DNA of 64,000 nt from Deinococcus aerolatus (lineage in GTDB: Bacteria; Deinococcota; Deinococci; Deinococcales; Deinococcaceae): the NCBI RefSeq assembly GCF_014647055.1, contig NZ_BMOL01000009.1:1-64000 (forward strand). The letters are read 5' to 3'. A program made the position numbers and the translations under genes. Below the pieces are notes generated by a model. It was not told where the DNA came from and did no database searches. It saw only the letters and a list, made by a program, of their open reading frames with translations. Positions 43,551 through 55,893 of this stretch are shown here, one piece after another. Positions within the stretch are counted from its first letter, which is position 1; each line of letters starts with the position of its first letter.

Positions 43551-43724
43551 GCTTCCAGCTTAGGCAGCCCGTCTGATGACACCCTGAACGGGACCTTGGG
43601 CAAACGCACATCTGATCAACGGGCTGGCATGCTGCCCAACGGGTGAATGGACCGCCAAACGAAGAGGCGAGACGGGCCGGAGGTGCGGCCATTGTCTGTG
43701 GCTGTCCTCAGGGTTCACGCAGGG

Positions 43725-45413
<1,689 letters not shown>

Positions 45414-45684
45414 GCCCGGTAGTTTAAGGCTTCGCGGCGCACGCGTTCAGCACTGTGAGGCCGGGCAGCATCGGCACGCTGGCGTCGGCATACGGGCCAT
45501 GAATGAAACATGCAGAGGCCGGGCTCCCCCATTGGCCCTCACTCCTGTTTTCACCAAGCATGAATCTTCCGTTACAGTTCCCCCACGTTGTCACCCACCA
45601 CGCACGCCACAATGGCGGCATTGTCCGTGCCCCAGACCCCGCACAAAGACGCGGGGGCGGCGGCGGACGCAAAAGGAGTTCACC

Positions 45685-47001
45685 ATGTCCATGAAACACG
45701 AATCCACTGGCGGCGTCAGCAAGCGCAGCCTGTTGCTGCTGGGCGGCCTGGCCGCATTGGCCCTGAACAAGGACGTCCGCCGCTCGCTGGTGGGGGGTAC
45801 CCGCCACGCCTGGCACGACGCCCAGGAAACGCTGGAAGGCACCGTCCGGCCCGCCCTGGCCGGGGCCGCCGGACAGGCCCAGCACACCGCCCAGCAGCTG
45901 GCCCACGAGGCCGCCCGGCGCGGGGCCGCAACCCTGGAAACCCTGAAGGAAGAGGGGCCACCCCGCGCGCAGGCGTGGCTGGACACCGCCCGCGAGACGG
46001 CGGCGGAGCTGGCCTCAACGGTTCAGGAGCGGGCCTCTGATCTGGCAGAAACGGCCCAGAAACGCAGCGGCGAACTGGCTGAAGTGGCCCAGCAGCGCAG
46101 CGGCGAACTGGCCGAAACGGTCCAGAAGCGCGGCAGTCACCTGGCAGAAGCGGCACAGGACCGGGCGGCGGAACTTTCCGCAACTGCTCAGAAACGTGCG
46201 GCCAGCCTGGAAAAAGAGGCCCAGAAGATGGCCGGACAGCGCAGCCGGCAGGCCCAGCAGGCCATGCAGACCGCCCGCAAATCTGCCGTCAGCACCCTCG
46301 ACGACGTTCAGGACAGCGGGCTGGGTCTGCTCAGCAACCTCCAGGGCTGGATGCACGACACCCTGAGCGACACGGGCGACACCCTGGAACACCGCCGCCG
46401 CACTGCCGAGAAGGCGCTAAACCGCGCCCGCCGTCAGGCCGAGAGGGAATTGAGCGCGGGTAAGAAAAACCGGAATGTCAATAAGCTGGAGAAAGCGGTG
46501 GAAAAGAAGATTGCCCCCTTGCAAAAAGAACTGGGCAAGGAACTCAAGACCCTGGAAAAGCAGGCCCGACTGGCCCGCAAGAGTGACCGCAGCGGCGGCG
46601 GCGGACTGGGCGCCGGCGTTACGGCGCTGCTGCTCGTGGGCGGCGGCGCCGTGGTGCTGGCCCGCGTGCCCGCCGCACGCAAGGCCATCCTGGACGTGGT
46701 GGATTCGATCAGCCCCGAGGCCGCCCAGAACCTGCACCGCTTCAGCCGCAACGCCCGCAACCTGATCGGCTCGGCGTGGCTGCAGGAAATCGAGGAGCCG
46801 GCCGCGCCCCCCGCACCCGGTGCGGCAGCCACGACCCAGGCGGCCACCACCGGCGCCTCGGCCGCAGCGTCGGTCGCCTCGGGTTCACCTGCCGCCGCCC
46901 GCACCCAGGCTGAGGAACAGGCCCACAAGCCCGCCAGCGGCAGCCCGGCCGACGCTCCCAGAACCCCCTCCGATAAGGACGCGCAGTCCAAGACCAACTG
47001 A
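45685..47001 (+). CDS. LEA-like 11-mer repeat protein with membrane helix
   Basis: 438 residues from ATG 45685 after AAAGGAG. A hydrophobic segment lies at 14-27 (KRSLLLLGGLAALALN). Residues 108-184 are seven consecutive 11-residue repeats of the form xLAExAQKRxx, amphipathic and charged, as in group 3 LEA and apolipoprotein-like helices. A second helix region (about 240-300) is Lys/Arg-rich, then a Gly-rich strand and a second hydrophobic helix (308-328), then a disordered Ala/Pro/Thr tail. LEA-like proteins stabilise membranes and proteins during drying, and Deinococcus has such genes. Here the membrane segments suggest a membrane-linked version. Function is inferred. Confidence 0.72.
   Translation: MSMKHESTGGVSKRSLLLLGGLAALALNKDVRRSLVGGTRHAWHDAQETLEGTVRPALAGAAGQAQHTAQQLAHEAARRGAATLETLKEEGPPRAQAWLDTARETAAELASTVQERASDLAETAQKRSGELAEVAQQRSGELAETVQKRGSHLAEAAQDRAAELSATAQKRAASLEKEAQKMAGQRSRQAQQAMQTARKSAVSTLDDVQDSGLGLLSNLQGWMHDTLSDTGDTLEHRRRTAEKALNRARRQAERELSAGKKNRNVNKLEKAVEKKIAPLQKELGKELKTLEKQARLARKSDRSGGGGLGAGVTALLLVGGGAVVLARVPAARKAILDVVDSISPEAAQNLHRFSRNARNLIGSAWLQEIEEPAAPPAPGAAATTQAATTGASAAASVASGSPAAARTQAEEQAHKPASGSPADAPRTPSDKDAQSKTN
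46006..46236 (+). repeat. 33-base tandem repeat, seven copies, inside the LEA-like gene
   Basis: Seven copies of a 33-base unit encode the 11-mer xLAExAQKRxx. Copies 2-4 (46039-46137) are the most alike, with recurring GAACTGGCYGAA. Expansion by slippage is likely. Confidence 0.8.
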
Positions 47002-47011
47002 GCCAGAGGTG

Positions 47012-47089
47012 ACGCAGGGCCAGATGGGCGACCGGGTGAACACTTTCCTGGTCGCCCATCTGGCCCTCTGCGTTCGGCAAACGCAGAGG
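47012..47089. promoter_or_regulatory. two overlapping mutually exclusive hairpins
   Basis: Hairpin 1 pairs 47012-47033 with 47050-47073, a stem of about 22 pairs with a 2-base bulge. Hairpin 2 pairs CCTCTGCGTT (47065-47074) with AACGCAGAGG (47080-47089). The arm at 47065-47073 belongs to both, so only one can form. It lies between the LEA-like stop and pckA. It could be a terminator for the first gene, a switch for the second, or both. Confidence 0.6.
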
Positions 47090-47159
47090 CCTCCCGTCTG
47101 TCTGAACTGGACACCCCGCCTTGTTGTTTCCCCCATCGTGACACCCGAAAGGTTGGGTT

Positions 47160-47171
47160 GGAACCGCTTCA
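47160..47171. promoter_or_regulatory. LacI-type operator before pckA
   Basis: GGAACCGCTTCA has the GAANCGNTTC pattern of LacI-family operators. It lies about 100 bases before the pckA start and is almost identical to sites before malE and the second ABC operon. Confidence 0.6.
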
Positions 47172-47269
47172 TAGGCCACAATTGATAGGTTCGTCCATAC
47201 ACCAATTCAGCCGCGCCCCTGTGTGCCGAGCCGATGCGCGGCCTCTTTTGCTTTCAAGGAGCTGACCCC

Positions 47270-48862
<1,593 letters not shown>

Positions 48863-48875
48863 CATCAATCGGCAA

Positions 48876-48912
48876 AGGGAAGGCCCCCGCAAGTCACGCG
48901 GGGGCCTTCCCT
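48876..48912. terminator. long hairpin terminator between pckA and malG
   Basis: AGGGAAGGCCCCCGC pairs with GCGGGGGCCTTCCCT around AAGTCAC, a 15-pair stem. It lies between two convergent genes and can serve both. Confidence 0.8.
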
Positions 48913-48937
48913 TATGCACGTTGCGGCGGACGGGGCG

Positions 48938-50314
48938 CTACTCCTTGACCCCACCGGACACCGTGCCGCCCACGAAGTAGCCCTGGAACCCGTAGAACAG
49001 CGCCACGATGGGCAGTGCGCCGAGTGTGGCGGCGGCGGCAAACACCCCCCACTTGGTGCTGAACTGGCCCTGCGTGAACGAGAGCAGCATGATCCCCACC
49101 GTCCACTTTTCCACCCCGGTCAGCAGGATGTTCGCCAGGATGAACTCGGCGTAGGTCCCGATGAACTGGTTCAGGAAGATGAACACCAGAATCCCGCCCG
49201 ACAGCGGCAGCACCACCTTGATAAAGGTCTGCCAGCGCGTTGCGCCGTCCACCATCGCTGCCTCCTCCAGCGATTCGGGCAGCGATTCCACGTAGCCCTT
49301 GAAAATCCAGGTATTGAAGGCGATGGCGCCGCCGCTGTAGGCCAGGATCAATCCGGTAAAGGTGTTGCTCAGGCCCAGAACCACCATCAGCGCGTAGACG
49401 GCCACCAGCGCCAGGAACACCGGGAACATCTGAATAAAGATAAAGAACAGGAGCGTCTGAAAGCGGCCCGGAAAGCGCAGGCGGGCCATCGCGTACCCGG
49501 CGGTGGTGGACAGCAGGATCGCCAGGATGCCGGTAATCCCCGACACCAGCAGGGTGTTGCGGACTGACAACAGGAACTTGCTTTCGTTGGTACTGCCGCC
49601 GAACTGGGCCGGCCCCATAAACACCACCAGCACCGCCACCGCCACGGTCAGGATGCGCAGGGCCCAGGTGCGCGTGCGGTTCAGGCCCTCGCTCTCGCCC
49701 CCCGCCCTGGCGATGATCGCCATGATCCCCAGCGCCGTCAGCGCCGCGCCGGACAGCCCCGCCAGCAGCAGTTGCCACAGCGGAATGGCGACGCCCTCGA
49801 ACAGCTTCTGGAAATTCTCGTAACTCAGCACTTCCAGGCGGGGCAGCAGGCCGGTCTTGTAGAGGATGTTGGGATTGGAAAAATCCGGGAAGGCGAACAG
49901 GCTGTTGCGCGGATCAAAGGCGGCAATCAGCACGTAGAACAGCGGGTAGATCGCCACCAGTACCACCAGCATCAGAAACAGGTGGGTCAGCTGAACACCC
50001 AGCACGGCGCTGTAATTGATCTTGCGCCCGGTGCGGACCATGCCGACGCGCTGGCCGATCAGACTGGTCAGGGCCAGCACGCCACTGGCGGCCAGCAGGA
50101 ACAGCAAAAACCGAATCCAGCCGCGCTCCACGAAGTAGATGGTGAAGCTCTTGGGGCGCCCTGCCATGTTCCTGTTCAGGTAGAAGGCCAGCACCCCGAC
50201 GATGGTCACCAGGGCCGCCAGTACCAGCCACGGCAGGGCCTTTCGCAGCGGTCCCGGCTCACGGTGAACGTAGACCTCGGGTGCAGCGTCTTCACGCGTG
50301 GGCAGGGTGGTCAT
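48938..50314 (-). CDS. malG: maltose-type ABC transporter permease MalG, extended
   Basis: 458 residues. The ABC permease EAA loop is [22 protein letters not shown]. The core (about 245-458) is MalG-like; an extra 150-170 residues at the N-terminus carry three additional hydrophobic stretches, absent in E. coli MalG (about 296). ATG 50314 overlaps the malF TGA (ATGA). Forms the channel with MalF for maltose or maltodextrin uptake. Stop is near a terminator. No ATPase gene follows. Confidence 0.88.
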   Translation of the reverse strand: MTTLPTREDAAPEVYVHREPGPLRKALPWLVLAALVTIVGVLAFYLNRNMAGRPKSFTIYFVERGWIRFLLFLLAASGVLALTSLIGQRVGMVRTGRKINYSAVLGVQLTHLFLMLVVLVAIYPLFYVLIAAFDPRNSLFAFPDFSNPNILYKTGLLPRLEVLSYENFQKLFEGVAIPLWQLLLAGLSGAALTALGIMAIIARAGGESEGLNRTRTWALRILTVAVAVLVVFMGPAQFGGSTNESKFLLSVRNTLLVSGITGILAILLSTTAGYAMARLRFPGRFQTLLFFIFIQMFPVFLALVAVYALMVVLGLSNTFTGLILAYSGGAIAFNTWIFKGYVESLPESLEEAAMVDGATRWQTFIKVVLPLSGGILVFIFLNQFIGTYAEFILANILLTGVEKWTVGIMLLSFTQGQFSTKWGVFAAAATLGALPIVALFYGFQGYFVGGTVSGGVKE

Positions 50315-51723
50315 TTGCGGGCCTCCTCGAACACGCCGGCAGCCTTGAAGTTCACCAGCGAGATTGCCAGGGTCAGAAAGAAGATGATCAGCGCGATGGC
50401 GCTGGCCAGGGCGAAGTTCTGCCCGCCGCTGGAGGCAAAGGCCGTGTTGTAGCCCCACGACAGCAGAATGTCGGTGCTGCGGGCGGTGGCCTCGCGACCC
50501 ACCTGGTCCGGCCCACCCTGCGTGAGCAGGTAGATGATGCCGAAGTTGTTGAAGTTGAACGCGAAGCCCGACAGCAGAATGGGCGTGAAGCTCGTCCGCA
50601 GCAGCGGCAGCGTGATGTTGGTGATCTGCTGCCAGCGGCTGGCCCCGTCAATGCTGGCGGCCTCGTACAGGTCCTCGTTGATGGTGCTCAGGGCGCTGAT
50701 GGTGGCGGTCATCATGTAGGGAAAGCCCAGCCACAGGTTCACCACCAGCACGCTGACCTTGGCCCACAGCGGATCCCCCAGCCACGGCACGGCGGCCAGA
50801 CCCAGCAGGCCCAGTCCCTTGTTCACGATGCCGAACTGCTGGTTAAACAGCGCCACCCACATCTGCACGCTGATCACGGCGGGAATGGCCCACGGGAGAA
50901 ACAGCAGCGTGCGGTAGATGTTGCGCCCCTTGAGATTCTTGTTGTACAGCAGGATGCCCAGGATCAGCCCGGCCAGGGCGTTGATGATCACGGTAGAAAA
51001 CGCGAACACCACCGTCCAGATGAACACCGGAATCAGGGCGCGGCTGGCCTTGGAGAAGATCTCGCGGAAGTTCTCCAGACCCACGTAGGTGTAGCTGTTC
51101 AGGCGGGTGGCCCGTTCCACGTCGATGGGACCCGTGAACGGCGCGGCCAGCGTGACCTGCAGGCCATCGACCCCCGCCACCCTGGTCTTGTAGGGCACCG
51201 ACGCCTGATCGTCGAACAGCACCAGCGTGGCGCCCGCGCAGTCCGGCGTCTCGCAGCGCAGGTATTGCTGCACGCTCTCGGACTGCGGCGTCTCGGCCAG
51301 CGTGACCACCCGGCCGTCCGGGCTGATGGACGCGGTAGTCCGCAGCGCCGAATCCGGGTTGCCGCTGTTGACCGCGTTGTAGTTGGTGAAGGCGTAGTTG
51401 ACGGTCAGGACGATGGGCAGGATGGTAAAGGCCGCCAGAAACACCAGCGCCGGGAACAGGTAATACCAGTTGATCATCCACGGAAAGACGCGCTGGACGA
51501 TGGGCAGCATCACCAGCAGCACGCCCACCACGTAGATCAGGATCATGTAGGGCGGCGCTTCCGGGTAAAACCGGGCGGTCAGGCCGCTCAGGAGCCAGCC
51601 GATCAGGGTGGCCCCACCCATCATCACGGCCAGAATCAGCACTGCCAGCAGCACTCCGCGCGTTCCTTCAGGGGGGACCGTGGAACGAACACTCGAACGG
51701 GGGGGGTGCGGAATCGCTGTCAT
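50311..51723 (-). CDS. malF: maltose-type ABC transporter permease MalF
   Basis: 470 residues with about eight hydrophobic segments and a soluble insertion (about 125-205) after the third helix, resembling the P2 loop of MalF. The EAA loop is [23 protein letters not shown] 51723 has a ribosome site (GGAG, -11). Separated from malE by 207 bases holding a perfect hairpin (51871-51904), which may lower permease expression relative to the binding protein. Confidence 0.9.
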   Translation of the reverse strand: MTAIPHPPRSSVRSTVPPEGTRGVLLAVLILAVMMGGATLIGWLLSGLTARFYPEAPPYMILIYVVGVLLVMLPIVQRVFPWMINWYYLFPALVFLAAFTILPIVLTVNYAFTNYNAVNSGNPDSALRTTASISPDGRVVTLAETPQSESVQQYLRCETPDCAGATLVLFDDQASVPYKTRVAGVDGLQVTLAAPFTGPIDVERATRLNSYTYVGLENFREIFSKASRALIPVFIWTVVFAFSTVIINALAGLILGILLYNKNLKGRNIYRTLLFLPWAIPAVISVQMWVALFNQQFGIVNKGLGLLGLAAVPWLGDPLWAKVSVLVVNLWLGFPYMMTATISALSTINEDLYEAASIDGASRWQQITNITLPLLRTSFTPILLSGFAFNFNNFGIIYLLTQGGPDQVGREATARSTDILLSWGYNTAFASSGGQNFALASAIALIIFFLTLAISLVNFKAAGVFEEARK

Positions 51724-51870
51724 GGGAATGCTCCGTCTCCTTGAAAAGAATGGGATGGTAGTGCCGGCAATCATACGGCGATTTTTCTCTGCTGAACCCG
51801 CGTGGCGGCCGCCGGTCCGTTCGGCGCATGGGACACCCTCAGCGGGGTTTGGGCCGGACGGACAACAGCA

Positions 51871-51904
51871 AGGAGGATGGGCTGTGTATCTCGCCCATCC
51901 TCCT
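51871..51904 (-). terminator. intercistronic hairpin between malE and malF
   Basis: AGGAGGATGGGC (51871-51882) pairs exactly with GCCCATCCTCCT (51893-51904). No T run follows on the minus strand, so partial termination or mRNA 3' protection of malE is likely, as in other binding-protein operons. Confidence 0.65.
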
Positions 51905-51930
51905 CAGACCCGCTGGTTCAACAACGGGGC

Positions 51931-53109
<1,179 letters not shown>

Positions 53110-53137
53110 GGTTTCTCCTAGAATCATGGCGGTAAAT

Positions 53138-53147
53138 GAAACGCTTC
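53138..53147. promoter_or_regulatory. LacI-type operator before malE
   Basis: GAAACGCTTC, in the context TGAAACGCTTCC, matches the GAANCGNTTC pattern and the sites before pckA and the second ABC operon. Confidence 0.6.
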
Positions 53148-53391
53148 CAAAGTTCGGTGTGCAACGGGGCTGTCCGTCCAGCACTTGCCGTACCGCAGGC
53201 GTTCAAAACATAAAGATGCCTGTTTACGGTGTTGGGCGGGCGAGCAACTAAAGGGATGGGGGTGACCCGACAGAAACTATACGCCACAGCCCACACTTCA
53301 GGCTAGGGACCAGAGTCTGCAGGGTCCGTTCATCACATCGTCAGGCTGGTGGTGCGCAATGGACACCAACATCAGGGCAGCGACAGAATGT

Positions 53392-53407
53392 TACCGACCG
53401 GTCAGTC
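53392..53407. promoter_or_regulatory. TetR-type operator overlapping the MFS promoter
   Basis: TACCGACCGGTCAGTC is a near-perfect dyad centred on CCGG (half-sites ACCGACC and ACTGACC). It lies directly upstream of the TACACT -10 (53413-53418), over the expected -35/spacer, the classic position for repression. Confidence 0.6.
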
Positions 53408-53424
53408 GGGTGTACACTTTCGGG

Positions 53425-54696
53425 ATGCCCGCGCACGCTTCCCCCCCACCGCCTGCCCGCGGCAGACCCGCTGCCAGCACCAAGATTATCCTCTTTTTTA
53501 CCATCTTTGTCGCCATGCTGGGCCTGAGCGTGCTGTTTCCCATTCTGGCCCCGCTGGGTCGGCAGTTGGGCCTCTCGGAGACGCAGGTGGGCTGGTTCTC
53601 CACGGTGTACAGCCTGATGCAGTTCGTGTTCTCCCCCATCTGGGGTTCGCGCAGCGAACGGGTGGGGCGCAAACCGGTGCTGATCATGGGTTTGATCGGG
53701 TTCTCGGTCAGCTTCGGGCTGTTCGGGTACGTCGCGCACCTGGGCCTGCAGGGCGTCGTTGCAGGAGGAACCCTGTTCGGGCTGCTGCTGGCCTCGCGGG
53801 TGATTGGCGGCCTGCTGAGCAGCGCCACCCTGCCCACCGCGCAGGCGATGATGGCGGACCTGAGCAGCGAGAAAGACCGTGCCGCCAGCCTGGGCCTGAT
53901 CGGCGCGGCGTTTGGGCTGGGCGTGGTCTTCGGCCCCGCACTGGGCGGGCTGCTCAGCACCTTCAGCCTGACCACGCCCATCTACTTTTCCGCCGTGCTG
54001 GGGCTGGCCACCGCCGCCGTCGCGTGGCGGGTACTGCCGGAGACGCGCCGAGCCGATTCGGTGCCGATGGGCAAGGGCGAACGCCGCTCTCTACTGACAC
54101 GCGGGGCCATTCCGCTGTTTCTGGCGGTCAGCGCCCTGTCCACCCTGGCGAGCGTGGGCATGGAGCAGACCATCGGCTTTTACGTGCAGGACACGTTGAA
54201 ACTGGAGCCCGGCGAGACGGCCCGCACGGTGGGCGGCATGCTGGCGGTATTCGGCATTGTGGCCGCGCTGGTGCAGGGCGGCGCCATCCGTCCGCTGAGT
54301 CGGCGCATCAGCCCCACCCTGCTGATCCTGGTGGGACTGGCGGTTATGGCCGCAGGCATGTTCCTGCTGCCGCAGATGACCACGTACTGGCCCATCACCG
54401 TGGCCCTGGCCGTGATCGGCGTGGGCAGCGCCGTTCTGTCCCCCACCCTCAGCGCTGCCCTGAGCCTGAGCGTTCCCGCCAACCAGCAGGGCGCCGTCGC
54501 GGGCCTGAACAGCAGCGCCCTGGCCCTGGGCCGCATGACCGGCCCGCTGATCGGCACCGGGCTGTACCAGAGCGTCAGCCACGGCGCCCCGTACCTGCTG
54601 AGCGGCGGGGTGCTGGTGCTGGCGCTGGTCTGGGTCCTGATTGCCCGACCCAGGGTGGCAATCAAGCCGGAGAGTGCGGCAGTGGGAAGCGGATAG
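53425..54696 (+). CDS. MFS (DHA1-like) drug/metabolite exporter
   Basis: 423 residues with 12 hydrophobic segments. MFS motif A is [13 protein letters not shown] between helices 2 and 3, and motif C-like [16 protein letters not shown] in helix 5 suggests an antiporter. ATG 53425 follows TACACT by 6 bases (leaderless). The upstream dyad suggests control by a TetR-type repressor not in the window, often responsive to the exported compound. Terminator hairpin at 54714-54739. Substrate unknown. Confidence 0.88.
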   Translation: MPAHASPPPPARGRPAASTKIILFFTIFVAMLGLSVLFPILAPLGRQLGLSETQVGWFSTVYSLMQFVFSPIWGSRSERVGRKPVLIMGLIGFSVSFGLFGYVAHLGLQGVVAGGTLFGLLLASRVIGGLLSSATLPTAQAMMADLSSEKDRAASLGLIGAAFGLGVVFGPALGGLLSTFSLTTPIYFSAVLGLATAAVAWRVLPETRRADSVPMGKGERRSLLTRGAIPLFLAVSALSTLASVGMEQTIGFYVQDTLKLEPGETARTVGGMLAVFGIVAALVQGGAIRPLSRRISPTLLILVGLAVMAAGMFLLPQMTTYWPITVALAVIGVGSAVLSPTLSAALSLSVPANQQGAVAGLNSSALALGRMTGPLIGTGLYQSVSHGAPYLLSGGVLVLALVWVLIARPRVAIKPESAAVGSG

Positions 54697-54713
54697 GAAG
54701 CGCGGCAGGAGAA

Positions 54714-54739
54714 AAGAGGCCACGTAAACTCGGCCTCTT
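54714..54739 (+). terminator. terminator after MFS gene
   Basis: AAGAGGCC (54714-54721) pairs with GGCCTCTT (54732-54739), followed by CTTCC. Confidence 0.65.
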
Positions 54740-54819
54740 CTTCCGTATAAGTTTCTTCCGTATGGGTTAGGCCGCCTGGGCCATTCAGGCGGGAAGGAAC
54801 AGGGCGCCGTGCGTTTCCC

Positions 54820-55260
54820 TCACTCCAGCACGTAACGCACGGCCTCCTCGAAGCCCACCTTCCCGGCCTCTGCCCGCTTCAGCACCTTGTTGAGCTTCCA
54901 GGGCATCCACTCGGTCTGGCCCGTGGTGCTTCTCAGGAAGCCGCGCAGGCCCACTTCCACGTAGCGGGCGTCCTTGCCCAGCAGGGCACTGAGGCCCGCA
55001 CGCACCGCCTCCGCGTCACGCAGGGGACCGGTCAGGCGGGCGGAGGGAATGTCGGGGGTGACTTCCGGCTCCGGCACAGGCTCGCCCGCCGGGCGGGTGG
55101 GCGCGGGGTGCGGGCGGTACAGTTCCACCCGGAAGCCGTCCAGCACCAGCAGCGCGGCCAGGGCCTGCGCTTCGGGCAGCGGATGGGCGAAGGTGACGTG
55201 AATGTCCAGTTCGTGACCGCGCGAGCCCTTGTCGGTCCTGACGGATGGGTCTCCGGTCAT
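54820..55260 (-). CDS. unknown protein coupled to the DinB-like gene
   Basis: 146 residues from ATG 55260, overlapping the TGA of the DinB-like gene (ATGA). It begins with a mixed charged region, then LDIHVTFAHPLPEAQALAAL and a C-terminal helical half (EVGLRGFLRSTTGQ, LNKVLKRAEAGKVGFEEAV). No family recognised. The two genes are one operon and probably work together. Confidence 0.7.
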   Translation of the reverse strand: MTGDPSVRTDKGSRGHELDIHVTFAHPLPEAQALAALLVLDGFRVELYRPHPAPTRPAGEPVPEPEVTPDIPSARLTGPLRDAEAVRAGLSALLGKDARYVEVGLRGFLRSTTGQTEWMPWKLNKVLKRAEAGKVGFEEAVRYVLE

Positions 55261-55781
55261 GCGGCCGCGCTCGCCTCCAGCAGCTTGCGGTGGGCACGCA
55301 GATGCACGGTGATCATCCGCAGCCAGTCCAGCGCGTCCAGCTCGCCCAGGAACTGATGCCAGAAGGTCCGCCCCGGCGTCGGCTCGACGCGGGCGGCAGT
55401 TTCCTCCAGCGTTCTGCGGTGTTCGGCCCACTCGGTCTCCAGCGCCGCAAAGGACAGCCCGGTCTCACTGGGCAAGGTGAAGTCGGGGGCCTGACGCTTG
55501 CCGTCCTTCAGCTGCCCCGGCACCTGGGGCATGGGGCGCAGGGGCTTGTCGGACAGCAGCAGCCGCATGATCGGCACGATGCTGTTGTCGATCTTCAAGA
55601 CGTGCTCGGCCTCCTGGGCAGGAGACCAGTCGCGGCCCGGCTGGGTGGTGTTCCAGTCGGCCTGACGGCCACGCAACTGGGCTTCCAGGCGGTCCAGCTC
55701 CACACTCAGGCGGGTGCGGACTTCTTCCGCCGTCTGGCCCACGAACTGCAGCGCGGAGGCATCGAACATCGGTTCTGTCAT
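55257..55781 (-). CDS. DinB/YfiT-like four-helix protein
   Basis: 174 residues. Helical bundle with W..AQEAEHVLKIDNSI and FWHQFLGELDALDWLRMITVHLRAHRKLLEA; the conserved His residues are the usual metal ligands of DinB/YfiT. Such proteins act as metal-dependent thiol transferases or hydrolases; several DinB-like genes of Deinococcus are stress-related. TAGACT lies 6 bases before ATG 55781 (leaderless). Downstream gene is coupled. Confidence 0.8.
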   Translation of the reverse strand: MTEPMFDASALQFVGQTAEEVRTRLSVELDRLEAQLRGRQADWNTTQPGRDWSPAQEAEHVLKIDNSIVPIMRLLLSDKPLRPMPQVPGQLKDGKRQAPDFTLPSETGLSFAALETEWAEHRRTLEETAARVEPTPGRTFWHQFLGELDALDWLRMITVHLRAHRKLLEASAAA

Positions 55782-55893
55782 GCCGGCAGTCTAGCGGGTG
55801 AGGCCGGGGACCGGGGGCCAGCTGAGCCCTTACGGTTGCGTCTACACGCCGCCTTGCAGACCGCAGGCGCTCTGGCAGATTGCCCAGGGACCG

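Larger units (their letters stand above)
53110..53424. other. divergent regulatory region malE / MFS exporter
   Basis: 315 bases between two divergent starts. It holds the LacI-type site at 53138-53147, a TetR-type dyad at 53392-53407, and the MFS -10 at 53413-53418. No gene. A clear malE promoter could not be fixed: the TTGCAC at about 53153-53158 followed 17 bases later by a weak TTTCAT is one option. Confidence 0.5.

Noticed and set aside
46006..46236. 33-base tandem repeat considered as CRISPR-like
   Set aside because: Repeats are contiguous, without spacers, and encode a regular 11-residue protein repeat.
53150..53230. Radiation/desiccation response motif (TTATGTCATTGACATAA-like)
   Set aside because: Only partial TTATG/CATAA fragments near 53205-53212; no full palindrome here or before recN, recF or topA.
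53349..54770. 473-residue ORF in another frame of the MFS gene
   Set aside because: Arg/Gly/Pro-rich frame-shifted reading; the correct frame has 12 hydrophobic segments and MFS motif A.
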